Assembly (NCBI RefSeq): GCF_010093535.1
Contig: NW_022985172.1
Location: 857,756-921,755 of the forward strand
Direction: 5' to 3'
From: Lindgomyces ingoldianus
Lineage: Eukaryota; Ascomycota; Dothideomycetes; Pleosporales; Lindgomycetaceae
DNA: 64,000 nucleotides
A program made the position numbers and the translations under genes. Under the pieces are notes generated by a model. The model ran no database searches, was not told the DNA's origin, and was given only the letters and a program-made list of their open reading frames with translations. Of the stretch, positions 34,263-48,091 are shown in pieces. Numbering within the stretch: position 1 is the stretch's first letter; each line of letters opens with the position of its first letter.

Positions 34263-35362
34263 ACGTACTTTATAGGCAAGTTGCTTACACACCTAAGTTA
34301 CTTACTTTTACTAAGACCCTACTAAACTACTTTTTTTACACTAATACATTCTCTATAACACTACTTAGATGTGCTAAAAAAATGTTAGATATAGCTTACA
34401 CTCTAAGCTTTTAAATAAAATATAAAACTTTTAAAGAAATATGCTATAGCTATATATAAAGTTTTATAAAAGATAATAAATAACTATAGCACTAAATAAC
34501 TTTTATAAGCTAATTCTATAGCTAAATTATAAAGGCTAGGTAATAAAAAAAAGTAGGTAATTATTAAGACTATACTTAAGCTATATACATAAGAAATTTC
34601 CCCTTAAATAGCATTTATAGCTAATATAGCTAATTTTTTATGCGCTAAGCATAATCTAGGCTATGTTTATATAAACTAGCCTAGTATGTTTATAAAGTGT
34701 TATTTAAAGCTTAAAGTAAAGTTTTAAGTGTAAGTATAGTTAAAAAATATTTAGCTAATTATAAACTTTATTTTACTAAAGTTGTATATATTATTATTCT
34801 AGATGCTATACTTAGCTTTAATATTCTCTATAAAGCTAAACTTACTTTAAATTACTTTAGAACTTTTATAAAAAGCTTTTTTATAGTTATACTTATACTT
34901 AAATGTTACTTTAAGCTTTAAATAACACTTTATAAATATACTAGGCTAGTTTATATAAACATAGCCTAGATTACACTTAGCGCGTAAAAAATTAGCTATA
35001 TTAGCTATAAATGCTATTTAAAAGGAAATTTCTTATGTATATAGCTTAAGTATAGTTTTAATAATTACCTACTTTTTTTTATTACCTAGCTTTTATAATT
35101 TAGCTATAAAATTAGCTTATAAAGGTTATCTAGTGCTATAGTTATTTATTATTTTTTATAAAACTTTGTATATAGCTATAGTACATTTCTTTAAAAGGTT
35201 TATGTTTTATTTAAAAGCTTAAAGTGTAAGCTATATCTAACATTCTTTTAGCACATCTAAGTAGTGTTGTAGGGAATGCATTAGTGTAAGAAGAGTAGTT
35301 TAGTAGGGTCTTAGTAAAAATAAGTAACTTAGGTGTGTAAGCAACTCGCCTGTAAAGTACGT
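34263..35362. mobile_element. Pal-1: palindromic Fot derivative, 1100 bp
   Basis: FotA-type TIRs at both ends (acgtactttataggcaagtt) with TA/TA duplication. The two halves are near-perfect reverse complements for about 475 bp. Each arm matches the 5' end of FotA from TIR through the transposase DNA-binding region. A ~150-bp unpaired loop continues the FotA sequence, here in minus-strand orientation. No catalytic region, so non-autonomous. Inserted in gypsy-2. Confidence 0.9.
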
Positions 35363-37484
35363 TATGCTAAAAGGGTAAACAGTAACATAATTACCTAAAA
35401 AAGTCTATAGTATTGCTTTACTAAATAAACATTAGTAATAACTATGTAATGTTTAACATAGTAAAATAAATAGCTAAGGTAAAATACAATATTATAAAAA
35501 AACAAAAATAATAGAAGTTTTTTACAAAAGTCTGTAATTAGAAGCTTTATAGACTAAGCTAAAGTGCTGTTTTTAGAGTCTTAGAACCTACAACAGAGCA
35601 ATCTAGAACTCTGCTTCTAGGGCTAGCAGTTAGCAGGAAAGCTCTCACCCTACAATAGAACTACAGTTAGTGTATATTCTGTAGAAGCGCCTTACATAGC
35701 ACTAATCATTGCTAGTGGAGAGAACATCTTGTACAGCTAGTACAAACTAGAGAATACCTACAGTGGACCTAAAAGTAGCCCTTAGACACCCTTTATAGGC
35801 TAAACAATTGCCTATACTCTTAGTACTAGTGCACACAATAATATTGCATAAAGCACTAGAACAACAAACACTAAGCTAGATAGTAGCCTATATAGGAAAG
35901 ACATAATAACAGAAACCTGTAGTAGAGCACTGCTTTAGCTTATAAAATTATAAACTATTACATATACTAAACTACTCTAGTACATAAATTAAAAAACTAG
36001 CTAGAATGTAATTACTAAAGCAAATATAAGTTTTACTACTTTTAGTAAAAGGCTGCATAAAAAGAAGATTACACAACATCTTATTACTTAGTAGAAGACT
36101 ATAAATGTAAAGCAGCTAACTACTGTGTTAAAAAACATTAACTTTATAAAATAAAATAATAAGTTTAATAATTTATAAAATGTTAACCTATACTTTATAA
36201 ATAATAATAAAAAATATTTTACAACATAAAAGCACTAGTAGTAGTAGGTTAAGAAATAAAATAAAGTCTAATAGTAACCTTTATGTTTAAAGAATAAACT
36301 AGGCTAGCTTTTATTAACAGCAGATGCACCTTTATAGTAATAGACATAAACTAGGTAGACTAGCACAGCATCCTATTCTAAATTAAGAAAAACCTGTTTA
36401 AGGTAACCCTTACTAACACCTTGTTACTAGAGTATAGTAGAGAATAGATTAACTTAGAAACTTATAAAAAAAGTTTAAAAACACTAAACATAAAGACTAG
36501 AGGTTCTTAAGTATACTTTTACTAGAAGACAAATACAACGCTATTCTAGGCTATAATTAGCTTAAGAAACATAATCTTACTATTAACTAAAAAATAATAA
36601 CTATTAAAAACTTTAAAGACTATGCACGCATAACCTAGTTAGTATGCTATAATAAGCTATGCTTAGTCTATAAACAAGCTAAGCAGGGTAACAGTTACTA
36701 CCTAAAGAAATAGAGACTTTAGAAATCCCCTTACTAAGAACTAAAAGCTAGAGTAATAAAAGTAATAAAAAAATTAGAAAAAGTATTATACAAAAAAATA
36801 AAAGCTAACTAAGACATTAAATAAGCTAGCATCTATAAGATCTAAGATAAGCATAATATTCCTACAGAGTATAAGAACTACAGAGATATGTTTAAAACAC
36901 TAGAGGATCTAAAAGAATTGCCCCTACACTAGCTATAGGATTACGCTATAAACCTAATAAAAAATTCTAATCTAAAAACCTACAGACTCTGTTTCTTAAC
37001 AAGATTATAGAAAAAAGCACTATAAAAATATGTTAACTAAATGCTAGCATAAGGCTATATTTAGAAAAGCTATAGCTTAGTAGCATTAGCAGTAGTCTGT
37101 ATAAAAAAGAAAAGAGAAAAAATTAAAGTTTATTAGAATTATTAAACTTTAAATAACAACATAATTTAAGACTAGTTCTCTTTTTTAATTATCTAAGACA
37201 TAATAAACTAACTAAAAGAAACTTTATACTTTACTAAGTTTAATGTATAAGATAGATTTAATAAAATATAAATAAAAAAAGGTAAATAGCTAACAGCCTT
37301 CTAAACTCTATAAAGACTATATAAGTTATTAGTAATGCTCTTTAGCTTTATAAATGCTCTAGTAACATTTTAAAGAATTATTAATATAGCTTTAAACTTA
37401 TACCTTAATGTCTTTGTACTAGTATACCTAGATAACGTCCTTATCTATATAAAGAAAAGCCTAGAAGACTATGTACAGAAGGTA

Positions 37485-39917
37485 CAGTTGCCTACTAAAA
37501 GTGTTTAGCCACTTTAGCAAGAGGCCTAGGCTACTCTACAATGCTTTAATTTTAATTAATTGTAACTTAATTAAATTACTACCTTTTTTAATAGTTATAA
37601 AAGCAAATAAAACCTTGCGTAAAGAGCTATCTAAGTCTACTATTAATATAATATAGCAATTCTACCTTTACAGCGTGAGCGCTAGCAAAATTTTAAGTTA
37701 TCTTAGCATTCTTAAGTTAACAGTTACATATAACATCTGCTAGCTGCGCAAGCAGCCTTAGCCTATCTATATAAAAGCCCTGCGTATAGGCTAGCCTCTA
37801 AAGCTTAACAAACGCGCTAAGAGGCATTTAATTTGCTAGGCAGTAAATAATCCCTTTGCTACGCTCTAAACTATTGCAACACTGTCTAAGACCTACTGCT
37901 GCATTTATGCTAGTACTGTAAGAAGATACCTTGCAAAACATAAGTACTACGCCTTCTGTCTATGTTATAAGCCTTAGCTCTTAGCTATACATAAAGAAAA
38001 ACAACTCTGCTTTGCTTAAATCTATTAATATAACGTACTTTACAGGCAAGTTGCTCACACACCTAAGTTGCTTACTTTTGCTAAGACCCTACTAAACTAC
38101 TCTTCCTACACTAATGCATTCCCTACAACACTACTTAGACGCGCTAAAAGAATGTTAGATACAGCTTATACTCTAAGCTTTTAAATAAAATATAAAACTT
38201 TTAAAAAAATATGCTGTAGCTATATATAAAGTCTTATAAAAGATAATAAATAACTATAGCGCTAGACAACCTTTACAAGCTAATTCTACAGCTAAATTAT
38301 AAAGGCTAGGTAATAAAAAGAAGCAAGTAATTATTAAGACTATACTTAAGCTAGATACGCAAAAAATTTCCCCTTAAATAGTATTTATAGCTAATATAGC
38401 TAATTCTTTGCGCGCTAAGCATAATCTAGGCTATATTTACATAAACTAGCCTAGTATGTTTATAAAGTGTTATTTAAAGCTTAAAGTAATATTTAAGTGT
38501 AAGTATAACTATAAAAGAGCTTTTTATAAGAGTCTTAGAGTAATTTAAGGCAGGTTTAGCCTTATAGAGAATATTAAAGCTAAGTATAGTATCTAAGATA
38601 ATAACATGTATAACTTTAAAAAGATAAAGTTTATAATTAGCTAAATATCTTTTAACTATACATACGCTTAAAACTTTACTTTAAGCTTTAAATAACACTT
38701 TACAAACATACTAGGCTAGTTTATATAAACATAGCCTAGATTATGCTTAGCGTGTAAAGAATTAGCTATATTAGCTATAAATGCTATCTAAGGGGAAATT
38801 CCTTACGCATATAGCTTAAGTATAGTCTTAATAATTACCTGCTTCTTTTAATTACCTAGCCTTTATAATTTAGCTATAAAATTAGCTTGTAAAGGTTGTC
38901 TAGCGCTATAGTTATTTATTATCTTTTATAAGACCTTGCATATAGCTATAGCACATTTCTTTAAAAGTTTTATGTCTTGTTTAAAAGCTTAGAGTGTAAG
39001 CTATATCTAACATTTTTTTTAGCACATCTAAGTAGTGTTGTAGGGAATGCATTAGTGTAGAAAGAGTAGTTTAGTAGAGTCTTAGTAAAAGTAAGCAACT
39101 TAGGTGTGTAAGCAACTCGCCTGTGAAGTACGTTAACAAAAGCAGTAATGTAGCTTACATAGCCTATTATAATAAAGCAATATTTAAAGTTAGCTTAGAC
39201 ACTAGACCTTTATATATACATTAGCAGCATAGAAAAGCGTACAAGAGTTAGTACCTAAAGCCTATATTTAAGTCTAGAAGAACTATAGTCTTTATATTTA
39301 GTGTAATCTTTTTTAATTTTAAATTAAAGCTGTTTATTAACTAGAAAGGTAAGCAAAATAATGCTAGCAAATACTACTAGATTCTGCACAACGTTAGCAT
39401 CCTATTCTATAAGCAGCTTATAGAGAAACGCGGTATTAGCATATAGATGCAGGATAGAGCCTCTATGTATACTGCAAAGGCTACCTAAAAGTATATAGAT
39501 AACTATAGCATAATATAGATAGATTAGCCTCTATAAAGTCTTAATTTAAACCTAATTAAGAACCTTTAGTAGATTATAAAGCTTTGCATTTTAAAGTAAT
39601 AAGAATATATTACTACTTATAAGCAGATAGTAGATATCCTTAAAAAGGAATAAGCAAAGATTACACTAGTTAATTATAAGAAGAGTATCCTAAGCTAGTT
39701 AAAGCGCATAAAGGAAGTTATCTAAAATAAAGGCAGGTTAACTCACTATTAATTAACTATAACACTAGAAGATAGGCCTTAACACAGGCTTTTTATAGAA
39801 CTAAAAATCTTTTAATTTAAGTAGTAATTAGTTAAGTAACCTCTTTCCTAAATAGGCTAACTATACCCCTGCAGAGCTTAGATTGTTGAGTGGCTAATGA
39901 CTTTTAGTAGGCGACTG
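37485..39917 (+). mobile_element. Tc1-like DD34E transposon, ~1330 bp net, split by Pal-2
   Basis: TIRs cagttgcctactaaaagtg and ...cttttagtaggcgactg flanked by TA/TA, inserted in the RT of gypsy-2. The transposase C-terminal half after Pal-2 shows MQDRASMYTAKAT (second Asp at 39453-39455) and SLNLNLIKNL. The residue 35 positions downstream, expected to be the catalytic Glu, is Lys (AAG at 39558-39560), as RIP on the other strand would give. Stops are TAG/TAA. Inactive. Confidence 0.88.
38033..39133. mobile_element. Pal-2: palindromic Fot derivative, 1101 bp
   Basis: Same structure as Pal-1, loop in the opposite orientation. Arms are 38033-~38507 and ~38655-39133 with a ~147-bp loop. TA/TA duplication; nested in the Tc1-like element. 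Confidence 0.9.
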
Positions 39918-40932
39918 TACATAAAGTCCTAGACAAGCTATAAAAATATAGACTCTATCTCTAGCTATCTAAATGCAAATTCTATGTTACTAAAACTAAG
40001 TACTTAAAATTTATAATTAATAGTAATAAAATTAAAATTAATCTAGTAAAAGTATAGAAAGTCTTAGACTAGCTAAAAGTTACTATAGTTAAGAAAGTTA
40101 AAGAATTCCTAGGACTATTAAAATATGTTAGACAAATAATTAAAAATTACTTAAAAATTACCTTACTTCTAACTAACACTACTACTAAAGAAAAGGTAAT
40201 TATAAAGTTTATCTAGACTCTATAAAGATATAGCGCTTTTAAAAAGTTAAAACAGGCTATAACTATTAAACTAGTACTATAGATGTATAACCTGCAATTA
40301 GATATAAAGATCTATACTAACACATTTTTAAAAGCAAGTGGCGCAGCCTTCTACTAAAGGCAGGAAGACAAGAAATAGCACCTAGTAGTGTACTATTCTG
40401 TAAAGTTCTTAGGACCTAAAGCAGACTACAGTATACTAGATAAGAAATTAAAAGTAATACTGTAAGAACAAAGCTCCGCACTACTCTGCTAATACAACTA
40501 AAAGGTATAAATAATTAACTAATGTTAATTTTTAGGTCTAGAATAGTATATATACCTGTTGCACGTAAGCGCTATCTTAGCCTTACATTATCCCCTTCTT
40601 AGCAGACGCATGTCCTAGGCGTCACATGACCTACCCGCAGCTTAGAGGCTCTATGCACATGTCTTAGTTACTGGCTAGAGGCTGACCACCTGCAGGCTAG
40701 AGGCGCAGGATAAATAACAACACAACGCTTAGTAGCCTACGCTAGCTAAGCTATATACACTAGACCTCCTAGCAGCTACAACGTGGCGCTAGAAGAGGCT
40801 GCCTTACGTTTTAGTCTAAAAACTAGCTAAGCTGTCTAAGGTGTAGGTTAAACGCGTGACTGTCCTTGTTGTTAGTTAGTTATTATGTAAAAATAAAGCT
40901 CTACACTACTCTGCTAATATAACTAAAAGGTA

Positions 40933-43900
40933 ACGTACTTTATAGGCAAGTTGCTTACACACCTAAGTTGCTTACTTTTGCTAAGACCCTACTACACTAC
41001 TCTTTTTATACTAATGCATTTCTAATAACACTACTTAGACCTGTTAAAAGAATGTTAGATGTAGCTTACACTTTAAGCTTTTAAATAAAACATAACACTT
41101 TTTAAGTAACATGCTACAGCTATTTATAAGGTCTTTTAAAAGATAATAAGTAACTAACACACTAAATAACTTTTCTAAGCTAATTATATAGCTAACTTAT
41201 AAAAGCTAGATAATAATAAAAAGTAGGTAATTATTTAGCACATACTTAGGCTAAATGCATAAGAATTTCCTCTCTAGCTAGTAGCTATAGCTAATATAGC
41301 TAATTCTTTACATACTAAGTATAATATAAGCTAGGTTAGTATAAACTAGCTTAATATATTTATTAAGTGTTACTTAAAGCTTAAAGTAAAGTTTAAGTGT
41401 AAGTATAACTATAAAAAAGCTTTTTATAAAAATTTTATAGTAATTTAAAGCTAGTTTAACTTTATAAAGAATATTAAAGCTAAGTATAGCATTTAAAATA
41501 ATAACATATATAACTTTAATAAGATAAAGTTTATAATAGGCTAAATATCTACTTAAGTAGTTATTATAAGTTTAAAGAGATAAGAATAGCTAAAAGCAGT
41601 CTAGCTAAGTAACTAAAAGTAAACAATAGCTATCTAGGGCATTAATGCTAAAAAGTAGGCTATTTTGCTTTTTATTATTTTTTAAGGTAGTAACTACCTT
41701 TTAAACTAGTATAAAAAAGAAAATCTACTTTAAAATTAAGTTATTATAATTTTTAAGCATAGCTAGACTACTAATTAGCTTAGTCTAGACTAGTTAAAGC
41801 ACTTTAACATATATATAAAGAAGTGTACTGTTAGTAGCTACTGTCTACTAGTTATTAATAGCTATAAAAGCTATAACTTACTTTATTTTTAGTAATACTA
41901 TAAAAATAATAACGTACTTCATGGGCGAGTCGCTCACACACCCAAGTCGCTCACTTTTGCTAAGACCCCACCCCAACAAACTCTATTATAGCCTATAACA
42001 ACCCGCTCTGGCACTATATAGTACAGTACAGCCTAGAATATTATTTAGATACTACTTCTACTTCTTGCTTACACATTTGCGCGTTATGCCTAGTTTAATT
42101 GCACTATCTGCAGCGCCTTTAGGATAGCTTACCTACTTTAGCTTACACCTGCTTCTTTGCCTTCTTCCTGTTACTGCGCGCTTTAAACTCCTTTAGAGCT
42201 GTTAAGCGTAGGCTTTTCTAAATTATTAAAGTTTTTTCTGCCTTAATCTTCTTTTTTTTATGTAATTTATGTTATATAGCAGCCTTATTAGCTACTTAAA
42301 GCTTAGTAATTTTTTATTACACTAACACTAGCTTATACATAATTATTACTGCTCTTTTTAAGATCTTTTTAAACGCCTTAACTATAAAAGTTAGTAAACT
42401 ATTTATATGCTTCTAAATTCTTATCTTTATAAGCATTAATTATAACCTAAGTTCTAAAGTATTACTTAGGGTTTACAACTACTAGGGCTTATTATATATA
42501 GGTAGTAGTAGTAATAGAGTGCACAACTTTACATTAAGGCCTATTATAACTTATTATAGGTTAAAAGGAACTAATCTAGCGCCTTAGAACCTTTCTTAAA
42601 TATTACTAAAAGTAATTATAGCATTATAGGCTACTTTAAAGCATAGTAGGAACTTTATTTTTATAATATAAGTAATTTAGTTGTGTATAAGGTTTTTAGC
42701 TTAGCACCTATACACCTTTTTTAAAGAAGTAAAACAACCTACATTAAGTAGCTGTAAAAGGTGCAATAAGTAAAAAAGCATGTAAATAGTAATAATCTTA
42801 TTATCTTTATAGTATTACTAGAAATAAAGTAAGTTATAGCTCTTATAGATGTTAATAACTAGTAGATAGTAGCTGCTAACAGTACACTTCTTTATATGCG
42901 CATTAAAGTGCTTTAACTAGTCTAGACTAAGCTAATTAGTAGTCTAGCTGCGCTTAAAGATTATAATAACTTAATTTTAAAGTAAATTTTTCTTTTTATA
43001 CTAGTTTAAAAGGTAGTTGCCACCTTAAAAGATAATAAAAGGCAGAATAGCCTACTTTTTAGTATTAATGCCCTAAATAGCTGTTGTCTACTCTTAGTTA
43101 CCTAGCTAGACTGCTTTTAGCTGTCTTTATCTCTCTAAACCTATAATAACTGCTCTAGTAGATATCTAGCCTATTATAAACTCTGTCTTGTTAAAGTTAT
43201 ATATGTTGTTATTCTAAATGCTATACTTAGCTTTAATATTCTTTATAAGGTTAAACTAGCTTTAAATTACTATAAGATCTTTATAAAAAGCTCTTTTATA
43301 GTTATACTTACGCTTAAACTTTACTTTAAGCTCTAAGTAACACTTAATAAACATATTAAGCTAGTTTATGCTAATATAGCCTATATTATACTTAGCGTGT
43401 AAAGAATTAGCTATATTAGCTACAGCTACTAGCTAAGGGGGAAATCTTTGCGCATTTAGCTTAAGTATGTGCTAAATAATTACTTGCTTCTTGTTATTAT
43501 CTAGCTTTTATAAGTTAGCTGTATAATTAGCTTAGAAAGGTTATCTAGCGTGTTAGTTACTTATTATCTTTTAAAAGACCTTATAGATAGCTGCAGCGTG
43601 TTAGTTAGAAAGTGTTATGTTTTATTTAAAAGCTTAAAGTGTAAGCTGCATTTAACATTCCTTTAACATGTTTAAGTAGTGTTGTTAGGAATGCATTAGT
43701 GTAGAAAAAGTAGTGTAGTAGGGTCTTAGTAAAAGTAAGCAACTTAGGTGTGTAAGCAACTTGCCTATAAAGTACGTTAAGATTATTACTATTTATATAC
43801 TTTTTTACTTATTACACTTTTTATAGCTACTTAATATAGGTTATTTTACTTTTTTAAAAAAGGTGTATAGGTGCTAAGCTAAAAGCTTTATATATAACTA

Positions 43901-44668
43901 GATTACTTATATTATAAAGATAAACTTTCTACTATGCTTTAAAGTAGCTTATAATGCTATAATTACTTTTAGTAATATCTAAAAAAGGTTTTAAGGTACT
44001 AAATTAGTTTCTTTTAACCTATAATAAGTTATAATAGGCTTTAATATAAAGTTACACACTTTATTACTACTACTACTACTTATATATAATAAGCTTTAGT
44101 AGTTATAAACTTTAAGTAATACTTTAAAACTTAAGTTATAATTAATACTTATAAAAATAAAAATTTAAAAGTATATAAATAGTTTACTAACTTTTATAGT
44201 TAAAGTGTTTAAAAAAGTTTTAAAAAAGGTAGTAATAATTACATATAAGCTAGTGTTAGCATAATAAGAAATTACTAAGCTTTAAGCAGCTAATAAGGCT
44301 ACTACATAATATAAATTATATAAAAAAAGTAAATTAAGGTAAAAAAGACTTTAATAATTTAAAAAAGCCTATGCTTAACAGCTTTAAAAGAGTTTAAGGC
44401 GCGTAGTAATAAGAAAAAGGTAAAGAAGCAGGTGTAAGCTAAAGTAAGTAAGCTATCTTAAAGGCGCTGTAAATAGTGTAATTAGACTAGGCATAACATA
44501 TAAATGTGTAAGCAAGAAGCATAAGTAGTATCTAAATAATATTCTAGGCTGTACTATACTATATAGTGCTAGAGCGGGTTGTTATAGGCTATAATAGAGT
44601 TTGTTAGAGTAGGGTCTTAGTAAAAGTAAGCAACTTAGGTGTGTGAGCAACTCGCCTGTGAAGTACGT
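40933..44668 (+). mobile_element. FotA-2: full-length Fot1-like transposon (1868 bp net) containing FotA-3
   Basis: TIRs acgtactttataggcaagtt ... acgt with TA/TA, plus-strand transposase. Removing the nested FotA-3 leaves 1868 bp, the same size as FotA-1. Inserted in the second LTR-E; heavily RIP-mutated. Confidence 0.9.
41912..43777 (-). mobile_element. FotA-3: full-length Fot1-like transposon nested in FotA-2, 1866 bp
   Basis: TIR acgtacttcatgggcgagtc, TA/TA duplication, exactly the length and order of FotA-1, minus-strand transposase, opposite to its host FotA-2. Its left terminus is less mutated than the host element, consistent with later insertion. Confidence 0.92.
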
Positions 44669-45078
44669 TATAAATAATTAACTAATGTTAATTTTTAGGT
44701 GCAGAATAGTTTATATACCTGTTGCACGTAAGCACTATCTTAGCTTTACAAAGAGTCTCTAGAAAGAGCACACTTTTTATAAAGTTAAACTTTTTTACTA
44801 CTTTTTTAATATACATGTTATGTACTAGCTAGATTATCCTAGCTTTTCTATTTTTAATTATTTTAATTTTTAGAAACTATTTACACAGTCTTTAATTTTT
44901 TAGCTTATATATTTTTTTAATTATACTAATTAATTAGTAAGCTTCTAACTTATTATTATAGTAATAGATATAAAGTATGTTATCTACATAAAAAAAAGTA
45001 AGATATAGTAATTATAGTTAAAGAATAAGCATAGTTTCTTTTTAGATAAGATAAGCTTAAGCTTTTGAAAAGCTTATA

Positions 45079-46211
45079 ACGTACCTAACAGGTTGGCCAG
45101 CCACACGGGTTAGCTAGCCACTTTTGCCAATCCCCTACTAAACTCTACCTATCTACATAATGCCTTAACAACAACACTAGATTAAATTTTCTAAAGAATG
45201 TTAAATACAGCTTACTCTTTAAGCTCTTAAATAAGACTTAAAACTTTTTTTATAATACACTATAGCTATCTATAATGTCTCTTATATAACACTAAGTAAT
45301 TAACGCGCTAGACAGCCTTTATAAGCAGAATGCTAGCCTAAATTAAGGAATCTAACTAAGCTTAAAAAAAAGGTAGTTATTAAGTATATACTTAAGCTTA
45401 TTATACGCAGATTTCCTTCTAGGCTTATAGCTATAGCTAATATAGCTAATTTCTTACCTATAGAGCATAATCTAGGCTAGGTTAGCTTAAACTAGACTAG
45501 TATGTAGGTTAAGCACTGCCCTAAGTTTATAATAAAGTTTAATTATAAGTATAATTATAAAAAAGCGCTTTATAAAGATCTAAAAGTTATCTAAAGCTAG
45601 TTTTACTTAGTAGCTAATATAAAAGCTAAGTACAGTATCTAAGATAAAAATAAGTATAACTTTAATAAGTTAAGCTTTATAATAGGCTAGATATTAAGTA
45701 GAGCAGTTATTATAGCTTTAGAGAAATAAAAACAGCTAAAGGTAATATAGTAAAGTAATAAGAAGTAAATAATAGTTATCTAAGGCATTAACATAATAAA
45801 GTAGGCTATAAGATTATAGAGCTTTAAGTAGTAAATAAAGCTACTACACAACATAAATTGCATAAAAAGAAGTAAATTTAGGTAAAAAAAAACTTTAATA
45901 GTTAAGAATAAAGCTTGTCTAACTACTTTAAAGAAGTTTAGAGCGCGTAGTAATAGAAAGAAGCTAAAGACATAAGTGCGCGCTAAAGAAAGTAAGCTAA
46001 GTTAAAGGCAATGTAGGTAGTGCAATTAAACTAGGCATAACTTATGTATGTATAAGTAAGTAGCAGAAGTAGACTCTAAATAATATCTTATGTTATATTA
46101 CTTTATATAGGGCTAAAGTAGGCTGTTTTGCAAGAGAATAGAGTGGTTTTAGTAGGGGCTTAGCAAAAGTGGCCAGCTAACCTGTGTGGCCGGCTAACCT
46201 GTTAGGTACGT
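45079..46211 (+). mobile_element. FotB-d1: internally deleted FotB derivative, 1133 bp
   Basis: FotB TIRs (acgtacctaacaggttggcc) with TA/TA. Matches FotB-1 from both ends but lacks about 730 bp of the central transposase. The junction (cataataaagtaggctataa) is identical to that of FotB-d2, so the deleted form transposed as a unit, presumably mobilised in trans. Confidence 0.88.
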
Positions 46212-46853
46212 TAAGAGCTTTTAGTACTATAAGATTAGTAAGTTACATAGTCTATATAAGGCTTATAAAAGCTTAACATATATGCTAGGCTTTATAAAGC
46301 TTTCTAAGAGCTTACATATTACTTCTAGCTTACTTTTATAGTGTGTGTTTAAAAATATGCTTATAACAATATCTTACTTAATCTTTAGGTTAAATTAAGC
46401 TGCTATTACTATTACTATTTAGCAGAATCTAGCTGTAAGAGTAGCAGTATAAGTTAACTAGAGTAAGTTTTTACTCTAAAGATTACTATATACACATATA
46501 TAAGCTTTACATTTAGTAAAATACTTATTTTAGTTAAATTTATATATAAAGACTTACTTTAGTAAAAGCAGCTTAAATGTTACTTTAGTTTATATAATCT
46601 TTTTTTAAGTGCCTTTTTAAAGTAGAGTAGCTATTTTTTATGCTATAATTTTAAAAAGATTTTTATATAACGTACTTTACAGGCAAGTTGCTTACACACC
46701 TAAGTTACTTACTTTTACTAAGACCCTACTATACTACTTTTTTTACACTAATGCATTCCCTATAACACTACTTAGATGCGCTAAAAGAACATTAGATACA
46801 GCTTATGCTCTAAGCTTTTAAATAAAACATAAAACTTTTAAAAAAATATGCTA

Positions 46854-47953
46854 ACGTACTTCATAGGCAAGTTGCTCACACACCTAAGTTGCTTACTTTT
46901 GCTAAGACCCTACTAAACTACCCTTCCTACACTAATGCATTCCCTATAACACTACTTAGACGCGCTAAAAGAACATTAGATACAGCTTACACTCTAAGCT
47001 TTTAAATAAGACATAAAACTCTTAAAGAAATGTGCTATAGCTATGTACAGAGTCTTATAAAAAATAATAAATAACTACAGCGCTAGACAACCTTTACAAG
47101 CTAATTCTACAGCTAAATTATAAAGGCTAGGCAATAAAAAGAAGCAGGTAATTGTTAAGACTATACTTAAGCTATATGCGCAAGGAATTTCCCCTTAGAT
47201 AGCATTTATAGCTAATATAGCTAATTCTTTGCGCGCTAAGCGTAATCTAGGCTATGTTTGTATAAACTAGCCTAGTACGTTTATAAAGCGTTATTTAAAG
47301 CTTAAAGTAAAGTTTTAAGCGCAAGTATAGTTAAAAGATATCTAGCTAATTATAAACCCTGTCTTACTAAAGTTATATGTGTTATTATCCTAGATGCTAT
47401 ACTTAGCTTTAATATTCTCTATAAGGCTAAACCTGCCCTAAATTACCCTAAGACTCTTATAGAAAGCTCTTTTATAGTTATACTTACACTTAAACGTTAC
47501 TTTAAGCTCTAAATAACGCTTTACAAACATACTAGGCTAGTTTATGCAAACATAGCCTAAATTACGCTTAGCGCGTAAAGAATTAGCTATATTAGCTATA
47601 AATACTATCTAAGGGGAAATTCCTTGCGCATATAGCTTAAGTATAGTCTTAACAATTACCTGCTTTTTTTTATTACCTAGCCTCTATAATTTAGCTGTAG
47701 AATTAGCTTATAAAGGTTGTCTAGCGCTGTAGTTATTTATTATCTTTTATAGAACTTTATATATAGCTACAGCACATTTCTTTAAAAGTTTTATGTCTTA
47801 TTTAAAAGCTTAGAGCGTAAGCTGTATCTAACATTCTTTTAGCGCGTCTAAGTAGTGTTGTAGGGAATGCATTAGTGTAGAAAGGGTAGTTTAGTGGGGT
47901 CTTGGCAAAAGTAAGCAACTTAGGTGTGTGAGCAACTTGCCTATGAAGTACGT
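46854..47953. mobile_element. Pal-4: palindromic Fot derivative nested in Pal-3, 1100 bp
   Basis: The least mutated palindromic copy (for example catagcctaaattacgctta, ggggaaattccttgcgcata). Arms are reverse complements, TIR acgtacttcataggcaagtt, TA/TA duplication. Loop orientation as in Pal-1. Confidence 0.92.
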
Positions 47954-48091
47954 TACAGCTATATATAAAGTTCTATAAAAAATAATAAATAACTATAGCG
48001 CTAGATAACCTTTATAAGCTAATTTTATAGCTAAATTATAAAGGCTAGGCAATAAAAAAAGTAAGTAATTATTAAGACTATACTTAAGCTA

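Larger units (their letters stand above)
27271..40460 (+). mobile_element. gypsy-2: truncated Ty3/gypsy element carrying six insertions
   Basis: The 5' LTR (27271-29356, net ~601 bp after removing TRIM-C) starts tgttacagtctatgg and ends aattataaca. Internal pieces are 29357-30049, 31914-31991, 33499-34262, 35363-37484 and 39918-40460, net about 4.8 kb with the LTR. They encode gag, a zinc-knuckle remnant (YLNYKKVGHFCQNY near 33860), protease-like ILGYNQL near 36547, RT with VFVLVYLDNVLIYI near 37410-37455, and part of RNase H. The element stops abruptly at 40460 in RNase H, where LTR-E begins. Related to gypsy-1; RIP-inactivated. Confidence 0.85.
40461..44750 (+). repeat. LTR-E pair with 298-bp interior (TRIM-like), second LTR split by FotA-2
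   Basis: Two 127-bp direct repeats (40461-40587, and 40886-40932 continued at 44671-44750) start TGTAA and end CTTTACA/CCTTACA. A third copy at 62448-62576 has a clean TSD, supporting the LTR call. The 298 bp between them encodes nothing recognisable and shows no clear primer site or purine tract. Outer flanks do not match (aatac versus aaaga): left is truncated gypsy-2, right is truncated Copia. Confidence 0.6.

Noticed and set aside
37471..37656. 61-codon frame at the Tc1-like element start
   Set aside because: Crosses the RT/TIR junction; chance frame.
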